Source of the DNA: Portunus trituberculatus
Lineage: Eukaryota; Arthropoda; Malacostraca; Decapoda; Portunidae
DNA: 64,000 nucleotides
Assembly: GCF_017591435.1 (NCBI RefSeq)
Contig: NC_059269.1
Coordinates: 1,421,069-1,485,068 of the forward strand
Direction: 5' to 3'
The first letter of the stretch is position 1, and each line of letters opens with the position of its first letter. Of the stretch, positions 1 through 14,119 are shown piece after piece. The position numbers were made by a program, and so were the translations under genes. The notes beneath the pieces were generated by a model. It was not told where the DNA came from and ran no database searches. It saw nothing but the letters and a program-made list of their open reading frames with translations.

Positions 1-3000
1 GTATTTACCTAATTGTATTTACCTAATTGTAACATACGGAAAAGAGCTATGCTCGTGTTGTCCCGTCTCCATATCTATTAATGTCCAGCTTTTCTTAAAA
101 TCATGAATATTCCTTGCGTTGACCACTTCCACGTCTAAACTATTCCATGCTTCCACCCTTCTATGAGGAAGCTATATTTTTCACATCTCTCCTATAAGTG
201 GCCATTTTAGTTTTTCCCATGCCCTCTCGACATTCTTTCATTCCACATACACAGATCTTCCCTATCCATTTTTCCATGCCAATCATCACTCTGTATATTG
301 CTATCAGGTCTCCCTTTCTCTTCTGTTTTCCAGGGTTGGAAGTTGCATTCTTTTCAGTCTGTCTTCATAAGTCAAATCTCTTAAGTCAGGCACCATTTTG
401 TTGCAGCCCTCTGTACTTTCTCTAGTTTCCTTATGTGTTTCTTTAAGTTCGAGCCCACTGTATTGTTGCATATTCAAGCCTCGGTCTTATCATTGCAGTA
501 ATTATTTTCTTCATCATTTCTTCATCTAAATATCTGAACGCCACTCTTATGTTCCTCAATAAGTTCAATACTTCTCCAATTATTTTGTTTATATGTCTCT
601 CTGGCGATAGGTCATTGGTAATTGTCACCCCAAGGTCTTTTCTTCATGACTGGTTTTATGTCTTCATTTCCTATCTTGTACATACTCCTGATTCTTCTTT
701 CACTCTTGCCAAACTCTATTTTCTTGCATTTTGTCGTGTTGAACTCCATTTGCCATGTACAGCTCCATTTCCATATTCTGTCCAAGTCTTCCTGGAGTAG
801 TTCGCAATCTTTGTCACATCTCACTTTTCTTAACAATTTTGCATCGTCTGCAAATAGGCTCACATAACTGGACACCCCATCCACCATGTCATTTATGTAG
901 ACTGAACATTACTGGTGCCAACACTGATCCCTGTGGAACTCCACTCTCCACCAATCCCCATTCTGATGGTCTGTCCTTAATTATTGTTCTCATTTCTCTT
1001 CCTACCAAAAGTCTTCCATCCATTTTAGTAAACTGCCATGCACTCCTCCTACCATTTCAAGTTTCCAGATCAGTCTCTGGTGTGGTACCTTATCAAAGGC
1101 CTTTTTTAAATCCAGATATATTCCATCAGCCCAACCATCTCTTTCCTGTATTACATCTATCACCCTCGAATAGTAACATATCAGGTTTGTCGTGCATGAA
1201 CGCCCTTTTCTAAAACCAAATTGACACTCACAAAGTATGTCATTTTCTCCAAGAAGTCTGTCCATCTATTCTTCACCACCCTCTCACACATCTTAGCTAC
1301 CACACTTGTAAGTGACACTGGTCTATAGTTCAATGGGTCTCTCTTGTTACCTGATTTATAGATTGGGACAATGTTAGCTCTTTTCCAGTCTTGGGGCACT
1401 ACACCTTCCCTTAATGAGGCATCAATTACTTCACAAACTTTTTCTGCCAGTTGCTCCCTGCATTCTCTTAAAATCCATCCTGATACCCCATCAGGTCCCA
1501 CAGCTTTTCTCACTTCTAAACTCCCCATCATGTTCTTGATCTCCTCCACAGTTACTTGAAACTCCTTCATAATCCCTTTCTGTTCCATTACCAGTGGTTT
1601 GTCAAAAGCAGTCTCCTTTGTGAATACCTTCCGAAAGCATCCATTCATAGCCTCTGCCATTTCCTGGGATCTTCACTGCATACTCCATTTACTTCTAAAC
1701 TTTCAATACTTTCTCTATTTTTGATGTTGTTGTTCACATGTCTGTAAAAAAGCCTTGGTTGGTCTTTACATTTATCAATTATATCCTTTTCTTGTTTCTT
1801 TCTTTCTTCTCTTCTAATCAACACATATTCATTTCTTGCTCTTTTGTAACTTTCCACTGCTTAATCCGTCTTTTCCTTCTCCACCTCTTCCATGCATCCT
1901 CTTTTCTTGTTCTAGCCTTTTCACATCTATCGTTAAACCAGTCCTGCTTTCCAACTTCTCTATGTTGTCTTATTGGTACAAATTTTTCTCACCTTCTTTG
2001 TATATTTTATAAATTCCTTCCACTTTTCATTTGCTCCCTTAGCACTCTTGAATTTCATCCAATTTGTCTCTTGAAAGAATTTCTTTAGGTTTCCAAAATC
2101 TGTCTTGGCATAATTCCATCTTCCCACTTTATATTCTTCATTTCTTCTAGATTTCTCTTCATCTATCACCTTGAACTCCAAAACTGCATGATCACTCTTT
2201 GCTAAAGGGCACTCCACCCTCATCTCCTCAATGACCATTGGCTCTGTACTAAAGACCAAGTCCAGTCTTGACGATGCTCCCTCTCCTCCAAACCTAGTAT
2301 CTTCTTTGACCCACTGAGTTAACACATTTTCCATTGCCAGTGTCAATAGTGTATTTCCCCATGTTGTCTCTGATCCTTCCATTGACCAGTCCTCCCAACA
2401 CACCTCTTTACAATTAAAATCTCCCATCATTATAGTTCGTTCACAGCCACCCAACATTTCTTCCAGACATGTTCCTGTATCACTTATCATTTCTTCATAT
2501 TCCTGTACTGACCATGCATTTGTCTTAGGTGGTACGTACACCACTATGTAGTGCCTCTTTTTCCTTCATTAGTTTCTGCTCTGATCTTTAGCACTTCTGC
2601 CTTTCCCATACCTTCTTTCACTTGATCCACCTTTATATCTTTTTAACCAGCAACATCACTCCTCCTCCCATCTTACCTACTCTATTTCTTTTCCAAACAT
2701 TATATTTCCTTCTCCAACCATCATCAGGTCTTCTCCTCTCTCAGTTTTGTTTCAGTAAGACCCACAATATCTGGGTTCTTGTCCCTCAAGTAATCGTTGA
2801 GTTCTAAAATCCCGATATCACTCCATTTATGTTGGAATACATTACATTCGCTCATATGTAAGTTTCTTTAGTCCTTTCTTGCTGTACTTTTCTGGGTTAT
2901 GAACCACTTCCTCAGTCTCATATCCAAGATTCTCCAGAAAACTCTTCTCTTCTCTCTCTTCTGTCCTCTCTTTTAACATTTCTCTTTCCTTTTCACCGAG

Positions 3001-3168
3001 ATCTCTTCTCAACCAAATCTTCCTTGTTGTTTCCTGTGTGACTTCTCCACCAATTCATCTACATCCTTTTGTGACAAGTTTGATTCTTATTGGCCTCATA
3101 CCTTCTCTTGTGAACTTTCCAATTCTATAAGTCCTCTATTTCTTGTACTAGGTCTTTTCCTCCTCCTG

Positions 3169-3170
<2 letters not shown>
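1..3170 (-). mobile_element. LINE family A copy 1 (CR1/L2-like), 5'-truncated and frameshifted
   Basis: Minus-strand non-LTR retrotransposon. Read from 3170 downward it gives the end of ORF1, then an apurinic-type endonuclease (about 2800-1960; GDFN and SDHAVLEF motifs), then the reverse transcriptase (about 1660-600; YRPVSLTS, FGFRKGRSC and the FADD catalytic motif), the C-terminal RGDLI-type module (about 630-190) and a short 3' end. The last bases are two copies of a 14-bp unit (1-28, GTATTTACCTAATT on the plus strand). The reading frame changes at least five times, so no complete protein is made. Absence of RNase H plus the GVPQGSVLAP/FADD/EKDLGV signatures fit the CR1/L2/Rex1 group; the exact clade needs a tree. 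The 5' boundary abuts a (TG)n tract, as in most other copies here. Confidence 0.9.

Positions 3171-3235
<65 letters not shown>
3171..3235. repeat. (TG)n microsatellite at LINE 5' boundary
   Basis: Uninterrupted TG tract directly abutting the truncated 5' end of the family A LINE copy. The Cys-Val open frames it produces are not genes. Confidence 0.98.
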
Positions 3236-3238
<3 letters not shown>

Positions 3239-3263
3239 AAGGCACATGTAACTTACTTTCATG

Positions 3264-3265
<2 letters not shown>

Positions 3266-3350
<85 letters not shown>
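3266..3350. repeat. (GA)n microsatellite
   Basis: GA tract followed by a spacer of about 25 bp containing TTTGTTGTTTTTGT and then a short (TG)n and a LINE 3' end. The same order recurs at 6522-6660. Confidence 0.97.
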
Positions 3351-3352
<2 letters not shown>

Positions 3353-3385
3353 AGATTAGAATTTGTTGTTTTTGTGTGTGTGTGT

Positions 3386-3879
3386 GTATTTACCTAATTG
3401 TATTTACTTAATTGTAACATACTATGCTGTACTGTCCCGTCTCCATATCTACTAATGTCCAGCTTTTTCTTAAAATTATGAATATTCCTTCGTTGACCAC
3501 TTCCACATCTAAACTATTCCATGCTTCCACCCTTCTATGAGGAAGCTATATTTTCACATCTCTCCTATAAGTGGCCATTTTAGTTTTTCCCATGCCCTCT
3601 CGACATTCTTTCATTCCACATACACAGATCTTCCCTATCCATTTTTTCCATGCCAATCATCACTCTGTATATTGCTATCAGGTCTCCTTTCTCTTCTATT
3701 TTCCAGGGTCGGAAGTTGCATTCTGTTCAGTCTGTCTTCATAAGTCAAATCTCTTAAGTCAGGCACCATTTTTGTTGCAGCCCTCTGTACTTTCTCTAGT
3801 TTCCTTATGTGTTTCTTTTTAAGTTCACCCACTGTATTGTTGCATATTCAAGCCTTGGTCTTATCATTGCAGTAATTAT
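3386..3879 (-). mobile_element. LINE family A copy 2, 3'-end fragment
   Basis: About 490 bp of the 3' end of family A on the minus strand. It contains the RT C-terminal module (3635-3832: KKHIRKLEKVQRAATKMVPD-type sequence) and the 3' tail GTATTTACCTAATT. The tail is joined to (TG)n at 3373-3387. At its 5' end it stops abruptly at GTAATTAT and is followed by unrelated sequence, the one family A copy here whose truncation point is not at a (TG)n tract. Confidence 0.85.
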
Positions 3880-3924
3880 GATATGAATAACACCATGGCA
3901 TAGACTGTTTCTATGTTCAGAGGA

Positions 3925-4734
<810 letters not shown>

Positions 4735-4791
<57 letters not shown>
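4735..4791. repeat. (GA)n microsatellite
   Basis: Uninterrupted GA tract of about 57 bp. Confidence 0.97.
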
Positions 4792-4793
<2 letters not shown>

Positions 4794-4799
4794 GTCCTC

Positions 4800-5309
4800 C
4801 CCCCTCCATGCTAAGAACAGTGGAGGAGGTAGGTGGATATAGGAGAAATTTGTTTTGCCTTTTCAGTTACGTACACATGCATACTTTATTAATACATGAA
4901 ATAACAAGAAAAATTCATTTAATGTTCCAATTATCTTTTTTTGGCTAATGGTGGTAAATGGTGGAGGAAGAAGTGGGAGGGAGGAAAGGATGCAGGCACC
5001 ATTCACACATAAACATTAAACATAAATTGAAACTGCACTTCCTTTAGTAAAAAAAAAGAAAAGGTCAGTAAATAGTGTGGAAGTGATGAAGGAACAATCA
5101 CAGTGCATGAGATCCACAGAAAAGACATAGATACTAGCTCAGCTGAGGCTGGACTGATGCGCTGAGCCGCCGACTGTAGTGGCAACATCCCCAAGCGTGA
5201 CTTGTACCACAAAATTTTGCTTTAATCTTGAAATAAAAAAATGATCAAATCGTAACTTGTATCTCAGAAATCTCACATCTCAGGCAGCTTGTATATCCAG
5301 GTGCCACTG
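4800..5309 (-). mobile_element. Tigger-like non-autonomous DNA transposon remnant
   Basis: Its sequence is recognisably the reverse complement of part of 14880-15240 (shared blocks include AGTGTGGAAG/TTCCA-type and GGATGCAGGCACC segments). It ends GTGCCACTG followed by TA at 5310-5311, like the CACTG|TA end of the element at 14774-16800. No transposase frame is visible. The left end is not resolved and may lie at the (GA)n tract. Confidence 0.55.
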
Positions 5310-5311
5310 TA

Positions 5312-6520
5312 TTTTGACCATGAGGGCCGAAAGAGGGTGAAAGACAAACTGAGAGGTGCCGCTTGCAGGGCCCACCTCTTCCAACCTGAGACACACTGGG
5401 GCTACTCTCAGAAAACAGAGGAAATTTTTTTTTCTCTTTCGGGTACACTTTTGGGCATGGTGGAGAGGCTGCTCAGTGTCTCCTGTGCAGGCACTTGATC
5501 CCAGGTCAAGTGAGTCATGACCCTCAGGTCGCTGCACAACCTTTCCATCAGTTGCACGACCCTCAAAATTCAAAATTTTTAAATAAAAAAAGTGTGGATA
5601 TAAGTTCTTTTGATTACTTATCTACTTTTTAAGATTTTATTTATTCCAATTTAGTTCTTGATGATAAATTTTGGTTGTAACTTCTGAAATGGATTATCAC
5701 CAAACGATTTATGGATTTCCCAGGAAGGAGCAATAAGAGGAATCACAGTTTCACTGTGCTAGGAGAGCAGTGAAACTGCAAAATCCAGAAGTAGTTAATA
5801 CCAAAGAGGGGAAAATGGAGTCATTACAACGAGAGGTTGGTGTTTTAAGATGTTATGCTCATGATTTAATCTTTGAAATGAACTGCAAAGAAGACAAACT
5901 GGTTGTTGAGACCTGTTAAAACATTTTTGAGACCTCACGATATTCCAGTCATGGAATTAAGCCAATAAAGAGGAGTAGAAGGCACGGGACAACTCACTGT
6001 GTTTCTTTCTCAGATTGAAAGTTGTTCACCAGGTGCCGCGGAGAGACAACATATAGAGTTCAGATGCATGTTGATGCACCTTTGCCTTTTTTATTCAGAT
6101 CATCTGGAGTAAAGAATGTATGTTATGAACAGAATCTAAGAAACATTTGACTGCAGAACTCAAGTTAAAGTACTTGTGTGACGATCCAGTACGGTTCATG
6201 GCAAAACTAAAATGTAAATTGGCTTTATTAGAAAAACAAACAATGTCAGGAGAAGTATCTAGACTAGACAAGCTTATTAAACACAAATTACTGAGAGGCA
6301 TGCTAAAAGCCAGTAGAGACCGCCTAAAGTTATAATGGGTGAAAATGTCTCATTAACCTCTTCGTGCCGGATGTTAAAAAAGCCCGCCTGTATGATATAT
6401 TTAGTGCCCCCACCTTGGGAAACTCGTGCAAGCTTGTCATACTTGTCGTCTTTGTATATTATGCTGCTATTGTTTAGTCACTATATCGCCTTTGAAGGGG
6501 AAAGTGGACGTTTCTCTCTT
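5312..6520. other. Unassigned sequence with a possible decayed gag-like frame
   Basis: Mostly unassigned. A plus-strand frame at 6147-6335 encodes 62 residues (DPVRFMAKLKCKLALLEKQ; then KHKLLRGM) that vaguely resembles retroelement Gag capsid helices, but there is no zinc knuckle or pol nearby, so this is weak. A perfect 10-bp inverted repeat occurs at 5746-5755/5769-5778. A possible piggyBac-like end (TTAA then CCTCTTCGTGCCGG) is at about 6354. A tRNA-like minus-strand segment may lie near 5470-5560. None of these is strong enough for its own call. Confidence 0.35.

Positions 6521-6521
<1 letters not shown>

Positions 6522-6615
<94 letters not shown>
6522..6615. repeat. (GA)n microsatellite
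   Basis: 94-bp GA tract, followed by the same kind of spacer (TTTGTTGTTTTTGT) and LINE 3' end as at 3350-3390. Confidence 0.97.
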
Positions 6616-6618
<3 letters not shown>

Positions 6619-6643
6619 AGAAAATTTGTTGTTTTTGTATTTG

Positions 6644-8280
6644 TGTATTTATTTACCTATTTGTATTTACCTAGTTGTAGTTTTACAGGGCCTGGGCTTT
6701 ATGCTCGTGTGGTCCCGTCTCCATATCTACACTTATCCAATTTTTCTTTAAAACTATGTACACTCTTTGCTGATACCACTTCCTCACTCAAACTGTTCCA
6801 AGTCTCAACACATCTTTGCGGGAAACTAAATTTTTTAACATCTCTCAGACATTGTCTCTTCCTTAGTTTCTTACTATGCGATCTTGTGCTTCTAAAGTCA
6901 TATTCTTCTCTCAGGATCAGTTTCTCATTATCCACTTCATCCATTCCGTTAATCAATTTATAAACTTGTATCAGATCCCCTCTCTCTCTTCTCTGCTCCA
7001 AGGTTGGTAGATCCATTGCCTTTAGTCTCTCCTCATATGCCATCCCTTTAAATTCTGGAACCATTCTTGTAGCCATTTTTGTAGTCTCTCTAATTTTCTT
7101 ATGTGTTTCTTTTTATGGGAGTCCACACAACTCCTGCATATTCCAATCTAGGTCCTATTTTAGTACTTATCAATTTCTTCATTTCCTTGTCCATATAGTG
7201 AAATGCTACTCCAATATTCCTTAGCAAATTATACGTCTCTCTGAAAATTCTATCAATATGGCTAACCGGTTGATTATTTTCTTCCATTGTCACTCCCAAG
7301 TCCTTTTCCTTTTTTACTTTTTCTAGTTCTACTCCATCTCCCATCTTATAGATTCCCACTGGTCGTCTTTCACTTTTCCCATTTCCATGACATGGCTTTT
7401 GTCCACATTGAATTCCATCTCCCATTTTTTGCTCCATTTCCAGATCTTGTTTAAGTCTTCCTGTAGTATTTCACAATCCTCTTTTGTTTAATGACTCTGC
7501 ACAGTTTCGCATCGTCCGCAAACAGATTTATGTAGCTGTTCACTCCCTCTGGCATGTCATTTATATATACGAGAAAAAGTATTGGTGCCAATACTGACCC
7601 CTGTGGCACTCCGCTGTCTACTGTTCTCCACTTGGACTTCATATCTTTAACTATCGTCCTTATTTCTCTCCCCCTTAAGTAATTCTTCATCCATCTCAAT
7701 GTGCTTCCTTTTAAGCTACCCTTCTCCTCTAACTTCCATAGTAATCTTTCATGTGGCACTTTATCAAAAGCTTTTTTTAGATCTAAATAAATACAGTCAA
7801 CCCATCCCTCTCTCTCTTGTACTTTATCAACTATTCTAGAGTAGAAACTCAATAAATTTGTCACACATGACCGACCTTTTCTAAAACCAAATTGGCTATT
7901 TGATAATATTTTGTTGTCTTCAAGAAACTCGATCCATTGCTTCTTTATTACTTTTTCACACATCTTGCATATTGCACTAGTTAGTGATACCGGCCTGTAA
8001 TTTAAAGGTTCTTCCTTCCTTCGCTCTTATATATGGGAACCACCTCAGCTCTTTTCCACTCCACTGGCACTGTTCCATTTTCTATTGAGCATTTTATGAT
8101 GTTGTATATTGGACTTGCTAGTTCTTCCCTACATTCTTTCAGTATTCTGCCTGAGACTTCATCCGGTCCCATTGCCTTTTCCTCATCCAATTCCGTCATC
8201 AACTTTTTTATTTCAAGCTTGGTTACTTTAATCTCTTTCATATAGACAGTCTCTCTATTACCCTGTGGTCTTTCAAATTT
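6644..8280 (-). mobile_element. LINE family B copy 1, 5'-truncated and frameshifted
   Basis: Minus-strand CR1/L2-like copy. It contains part of the RT N-terminal region (8241-8002), RT palm (7963-7451: FGFRKGRSCVTNLL, LDLKKAFDKVPH, GVPQGSVLAPILF, FADDAKL), the thumb/C-terminal region (7437-7099) and the last module (7076-6699: RRERGDLIQVYKLINGMDE), which ends shortly before the 3' terminal repeats GTATTT(A)TTTACCTA. Frameshifts separate these pieces. The 5' truncation point falls at a short (TG)n tract (8281-8294), which also forms the 3' boundary of the next LINE copy, so the two copies are head to tail. Confidence 0.9.
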
Positions 8281-8294
8281 GTGTGTGTGTGTGT
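8281..8294. repeat. (GT)7 between two LINE copies
   Basis: Short GT tract at the junction between the 5'-truncated end of one family B copy and the 3' end of the next. Confidence 0.9.
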
Positions 8295-10305
8295 ATTCAC
8301 CTAGTTGTAATTTTACAGGGCCTGGGTATCATACTCGTGTGGCCCCGTCTCCATATCTACACACATCCAACTTTCCTTTAAAACTATGCACACTCCTCGC
8401 TGACACCACCTCCTCACTCAAACCATTCCACACCTCCACACATCTTTGTGGGAAACTATATTTCTTCACATCCTTCAAACATATTCCCTTGGCTATCTTT
8501 TTACTATGCGATCTTGTAGTTCTATTTAAGTTTTCCTCTCTCAACATCATTTGCTCATTATCCACTTCATCCAGTCCGTTCAACAGTTTATAAACCTGTA
8601 TTAAATCTCCTCTTTCTCTTCTTTGTTCCAAGGTAAGCAAATTCATTTCTTTTAATCTCTCCTCATAGGTCATTTCTGCCAATTCCGGAACCATTTTTGT
8701 TGCCATTCTCTGCAATCTCTCCAACTTCCTTATATGCTTCTTTTTATAAGGGGACCAAACCACTCCAGCATATTCCAATCTTGGTCTAATTACCGTACTA
8801 ATTAATTTCTTCATCATATCTTTATCCATATAATGGAAGGCTAATCCAATATTTTTATCAAATTATACGTTTCTCCAAACATCTTATCAATATGAGCCTC
8901 AAACTGCCCATGGTCTTGTATTATCACTCCCAAATCCTTTTCCTTTTCCACCTTTTTCAACACTACTTCTTCACCCATCTTATATGACCCTCTTGGCCGT
9001 CTTCCACTCTTCCCCATCTCCATCACATGACTTTTGCTCAGATTAAATTCCATTTGCCACCTCTTGCTCCACTCCCAAATCTTATCCAGATCTGCCTGTA
9101 AAATTTCACAATCTTCTTCACTCTTCACACACCTACACAACTTCGCATCATCCATAAACAAATTAATATAACTGTTTACTCCCTCTGGCATGTCATTAAT
9201 ATATACAAGGAAAAGTATTGGTGCCAGCACTGAGCCTTGTGGGACTCCACTCTCCACCACCAACCAGTCCGACTTTGCATCCCTTATTACCGTTCTCATC
9301 TCCCTCCATCTCAAGTAGTTTTCCATCCACTTTAACACTTTTCCTTTCAGTCCTCCATAAATCTCTAATTTCCATAGCAGTCTCATGTGAGGTACCTTGT
9401 CAAAAGCTTTCTTTAAATCCAAATATACACAGTCCATCCATCCCTCTCTCTCTTGTATTTTGTCAACCACTCTTGAATAAAAGCTCAGTAGATTTGTTAC
9501 ACATGACCTCCCTTTCCTAAAGCCAAATTGATGATCCGATAATAACTTATGATCCTCCAGGAACCGTATCCAATATTTCTTTATCACCCTCTCACAAATC
9601 TTACCGACCACACTTGTTAGAGACACAGGTCTATAGTTAAGAGGCTCTTCCTTACTGCCTCCCTTATAAATGGGCACCACTTCAGCTCTTTTCCACTCTA
9701 CTGGTACTTCCCTGTTTCTAATGAACACCTTATAATATCATATAATGGATCAATCAATTCTTCTCTACACTCCTTCAATAATTTTCCTGAAACTTCATCT
9801 GGTCCCATCGCTTTATCATCTTTAAGTTCCTCCAACATTTTATATAACTCCTTTTAGGTATCTTAATGTCATCCATGTGCACATTTCCTTGTACATTCTG
9901 AGGCTTTACAAACATTGTTTCTTTAGTAAATACTTGCTGAAACCTATTATTTAGCAATTCCGCTATATTCTTAGGGTCATCTACTATCCCTTGCTCTCCT
10001 TTTAATCTTTCAATGGACTCTCTCTTTTAAGTTTACCATTTATGAACCTGTAAAACAATTTTGGATGTTCCTTACTCTTGTCTACAATATCTTTTTCAAA
10101 TTTTCTTTCTTCCTCCCTCCTTACCCTCACATACTCATTTCTCGCCACTCTATAATTCTCCTTATTTAGTATATTCCTGCTCTTTTTCCATCTTTTCCAA
10201 GCCACATCTCTCTTTTCCTTAGCCTTAACACAAGTTGCATTAAACCAATCCTTTCTTCCTTCCTCTCTCGGTTTATACTTTGGTACAAATTTCATAAACT
10301 TGTTA
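8293..10305 (-). mobile_element. LINE family B copy 2 (divergent subfamily), cut by Tigger element
   Basis: Minus-strand copy covering the linker between endonuclease and RT (10295-10002), RT (9728-8841, 295 codons open) and C-terminal module (8829-8329, 166 codons open). RT motifs visible: YRPVSLTSVV, HQFGFRKGRSC, GVPQGSVLAPILF and an active site reading FMDD instead of the FADD of copy 1. The long open frames and different third positions mark a subfamily separate from the other B copies. The LINE sequence stops at the TA where the DNA transposon at 10308 begins and does not resume after 12129, so the transposon probably coincides with or created the 5' boundary. Confidence 0.9.
8841..9728 (-). 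pseudogene. LINE reverse transcriptase fragment, FMDD active site
   Basis: 295-residue open frame, the longest RT frame of family B in this window. It runs from the finger domain (YRPVSLTS near residue 32) through FGFRKGRSC (about residue 70), LDLKKAFDKVPH (about 105), GVPQGSVLAP (about 165) to the catalytic FMDD (about 190) and the SKRWQMEFNLSKSHVM primer-grip region. It would copy element RNA at a nicked chromosomal target by target-primed reverse transcription. The endonuclease is missing and the C-terminal part is in another frame, so it is a broken gene. Confidence 0.8.
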
Positions 10306-10307
10306 TA

Positions 10308-12129
10308 CAGGTTGAATCTTCTTAATCCGGTATTCTTTCATCCGGCAACACCTGTAATCTGGCAAAATTTTTGTTTGCTGGAATTTTTGAATTGGTCGAA
10401 GTAATTTGCCGGACCGCCGCTAGGATGCGGCGGTGCTGTGCTGTGTTTTGGAGCCCGGGCATTCTGGGTCAAATTTGGATCAGTACCACGCTGCTGCTCA
10501 TTGCAAGCACCCCCTCCCCCCGGATATAAACATTTTTTTTCTGTAATATTTGCCCCGAAACATGGCTTCCAAGCGACCAGGAAGTGATAGTGTTGTGTGT
10601 GAACCAAAGAAAACTGCAAACATATGACAATATCAGTGCAACAGAAAGTGGACCTATTGAGGAAGCTAGATAAAGGTGTTTCAGTGCGGAACCTATGCCA
10701 ACAGTACAACATTGGCTCATCAACTATCTATGATATAAAAAAAACTGAAGAATCAACTTTTCAAGTTTTACAGTGAGTGTGAGAGCAAGAAGAACATGGA
10801 GGTTCATAGAACACTTAAGGAGGGTAAAAGCAGTGATTTAGACAGTGCTCTCATATAGTGGTTTAAGCTTCAGCGCACTGGTAACGTCCCTGTGTCCGGC
10901 GAGATGATAATGGCGCAGGCAAAAATTTTCCATGCTGAACTTAATTTACAACATGATTGTGAATATTCTCCGGGATGGTTACAAAAATTCAAAACGAGAC
11001 ATGGAATTACTCTACATCACATATGTGGTGAGAAATCTAGTGCAAATAAGGACACAGCCACTAAGTTTATGGACGAGTTTGCTCAGTTTATTGCACAAGA
11101 GAAACTAACCCCAGAGCAGGTTTACAATGCTGATGAAACTGCTCTGTACTCTTTAAGTGACGAGGATGAGGCGAAAATTCAAGAACGAGTATTGATTGAT
11201 AAATGCATCCAGATGACCACCAACTTGATGGAAGGATTCGAGCAACACAACATATTTACAGAACAAGAAATAATGACACTCTATCTTTGGAAAGATCGTC
11301 TCATCAAAGAAAAACCTAAATTAATGAAACAAATAACAGTGGACAACTGGTTGAAGAGAGCTACTTCAGCCTCAAAACAAGCCACAGCTGAGTACCCTGC
11401 AGCCTCTATGACCGCCGCCATGGACGTCTCCGCTTATGCCTCTCAAGATGACCCTGCACCCCCAAACTTCTGGCACCCTGGATGTTTCTCCAGTCAAGAG
11501 CATGGATATAACTCCAGTGTAATGTAACTTGGAGTTACAGTATCTGAATGTACCTGTGCTGGGTTTCCAAGCCGTAATACTTCACGTAAGTGTACCATAC
11601 ATATATTTTTATTGTTTCATTTTCTATTTACTGTAGTTACTTTCTTTACTTTTAATTTCTGTTTTGAATTTCATCATTTTCTTAAATCTGTAGTTTTACT
11701 GCATATATTGTGCACTCTTTTCATTTTTGTTTTGTTTTGTTTTGTTTTTCCTTGTCTTATTTTATATTTTTTACTTCCAGGTGAACATCATTGTTGCACA
11801 GGTACAGGTACAGTTCTGTAACTATTTCATTGTTATGTAATTCAGTAGCATTTACTGGTCATGATGTATTCTAGATTTCTTTCTTTACAGTTTATCTGCT
11901 TGTCTAGCTGTAAAAATAAATCCATATTCTTTCAACGTGTTTTTCTATATACTTCTGCATGTATATTTTCATGTACAACTATCATATATCAAAACAATGT
12001 TACAGCTACACTTGTATAATGCAGGGTAAGTATATAGAGGGTGTTTTGGGGACCACCTATAGTTTGGAGTTTTCCATGGTCTGGCAAGTCTAAGGTCCGG
12101 TGGTTGTCGGATTTGGGAGGTTCAACCTG
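10308..12129 (+). mobile_element. Tigger/pogo-superfamily DNA transposon with deleted transposase core
   Basis: Terminal inverted repeats are visible: CAGGTTGAATCTTCTTAATC at the left, and the right end is the complement of CAGGTTGAACCTCCCAAATC. Both are flanked by TA (10306-10307 and 12130-12131), the pogo/Tigger target duplication. Inside is a plus-strand transposase gene that keeps its N-terminal DNA-binding domains but has lost most of the catalytic domain. The element is inserted at the end of a LINE copy on the left and borders another Tigger terminus on the right. Confidence 0.85.
10562..11527 (+). pseudogene. Tigger/Jerky-like transposase, frameshifted and internally deleted
   Basis: Starts at the ATG of MASKRPGSDSVV. 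Frameshifts occur near residue 20 and near 10740, and an in-frame TAG lies near 10856. Recognisable parts: a psq-type helix-turn-helix (SVQQKVDLLRKLDKGVSV, IGSSTIYDIKK), a CENP-B-type second helix-turn-helix (MIMAQAKIFHAEL, SPGWLQKFKTRHGI) and the start of the DDE domain with its first catalytic Asp (VYNADETALY, about 11130). Directly after this the frame jumps to an acidic, linker-like C-terminal tail. The segment with the second and third catalytic Asp is absent. The protein would bind the element ends but could not cut DNA. Confidence 0.8.
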
Positions 12130-13045
<916 letters not shown>

Positions 13046-13129
13046 TATATACGAGTGTGTGTGTGTGTATATATTTATTAATTTATTTTTCGAGAGCCGT
13101 AAATTGAGTCATCGCGAGCCGCGCAATGA

Positions 13130-14114
13130 ATACCACTGCCCTACACAGTATGTGGCCAGGCATCACAAATAACATCCTTACAGGCATAAATTGACATGGC
13201 TTAAAATCAGAAACATTAAGAAGAGAAGACAAAAAGAAAGAAGCAAACAAATGTATCATTGGGAGACAGCTGGACCTTGAATCCTCGCCTCCCCTCTCAC
13301 GTCTGGCACGCGTGTTATCTCCCTCTCCAAGACACTCGCTTCACTCCATGTCTTACTGCCACCCTTCTCCACCATCTCTCAACATCATAAGACTGCTACT
13401 CGTATTACCTTTTCAAACAATGTTTTTTCTCACTACCTTCATCATCACAACTATACATCACACAATTCTCACAATAACACTATTACATAAGATTTTGTTA
13501 AGACAGAGGCATAAAGCTGGACCAGACAAGTAATAAATACTTCACTAGCATTATTTCACTTCAACACACCAATAACAACTCAGAGAGTGTCCAGTTCAGT
13601 AGTAAAAACAACAGATTGCCATGACGCTGCTGATGACTCCTTCTGAACCGTAATGTAAGAGTGAATAATATTATCTAGAGAATCGGGGTATGATGCATTA
13701 TCACCTTATCATGCTCCAGGAGGTCACTATTGTATACACAATCATGTGTGAAAATTTCCTGTCAATCAGGTGAATACAAATGACAAAACAAGGACGAAAT
13801 TAAGAAAAATCTTTAGGAGTGAATATTTCAGTGTTTTATTTTTACACTTCAAAAGTTTTCACAAAATTGGTATAAACTCTGATTAATTTTTGTTTGGTAT
13901 CATTTCAAAATACAACAAAATGCAGTTTTTAGTTGGAATTAAATTTTTGATGATGCCAATAGAAAAAAAAATTTGAAAAGAAAAAAAAAATTTTGAGAGA
14001 AAAAAAAAAATAAAATAAATAAATAAACTTGGCAGGCAGTTCAACTCAGACTTTAGTCTCTGGGGCGGTGAGAGTCTGACTTATTGCGAAATCCGAGTTA
14101 TTGAGGTTCAACAG
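13130..14114 (-). mobile_element. Tigger-like non-autonomous element, inverted relative to 15564-16180
   Basis: Right terminus reads GAGGTTCAACAG followed by TA (14115-14116). Its complement CTGTTGAACCTCAATAACTC also starts the element at 15564. Several blocks are shared in inverted order with 15720-16160, for example TTGTATACACAATCATGTGTG against its complement near 15930 and the TTTGTTTGGTATCATTT block. The left end is not defined. No coding frame. Confidence 0.6.
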
Positions 14115-14119
14115 TATTG

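Noticed and set aside
10892..11527. Domesticated host Jerky-like gene
   Set aside because: It lies within TIRs and TA duplications, with an upstream stop, frameshifts and no catalytic core; a transposon remnant is simpler.
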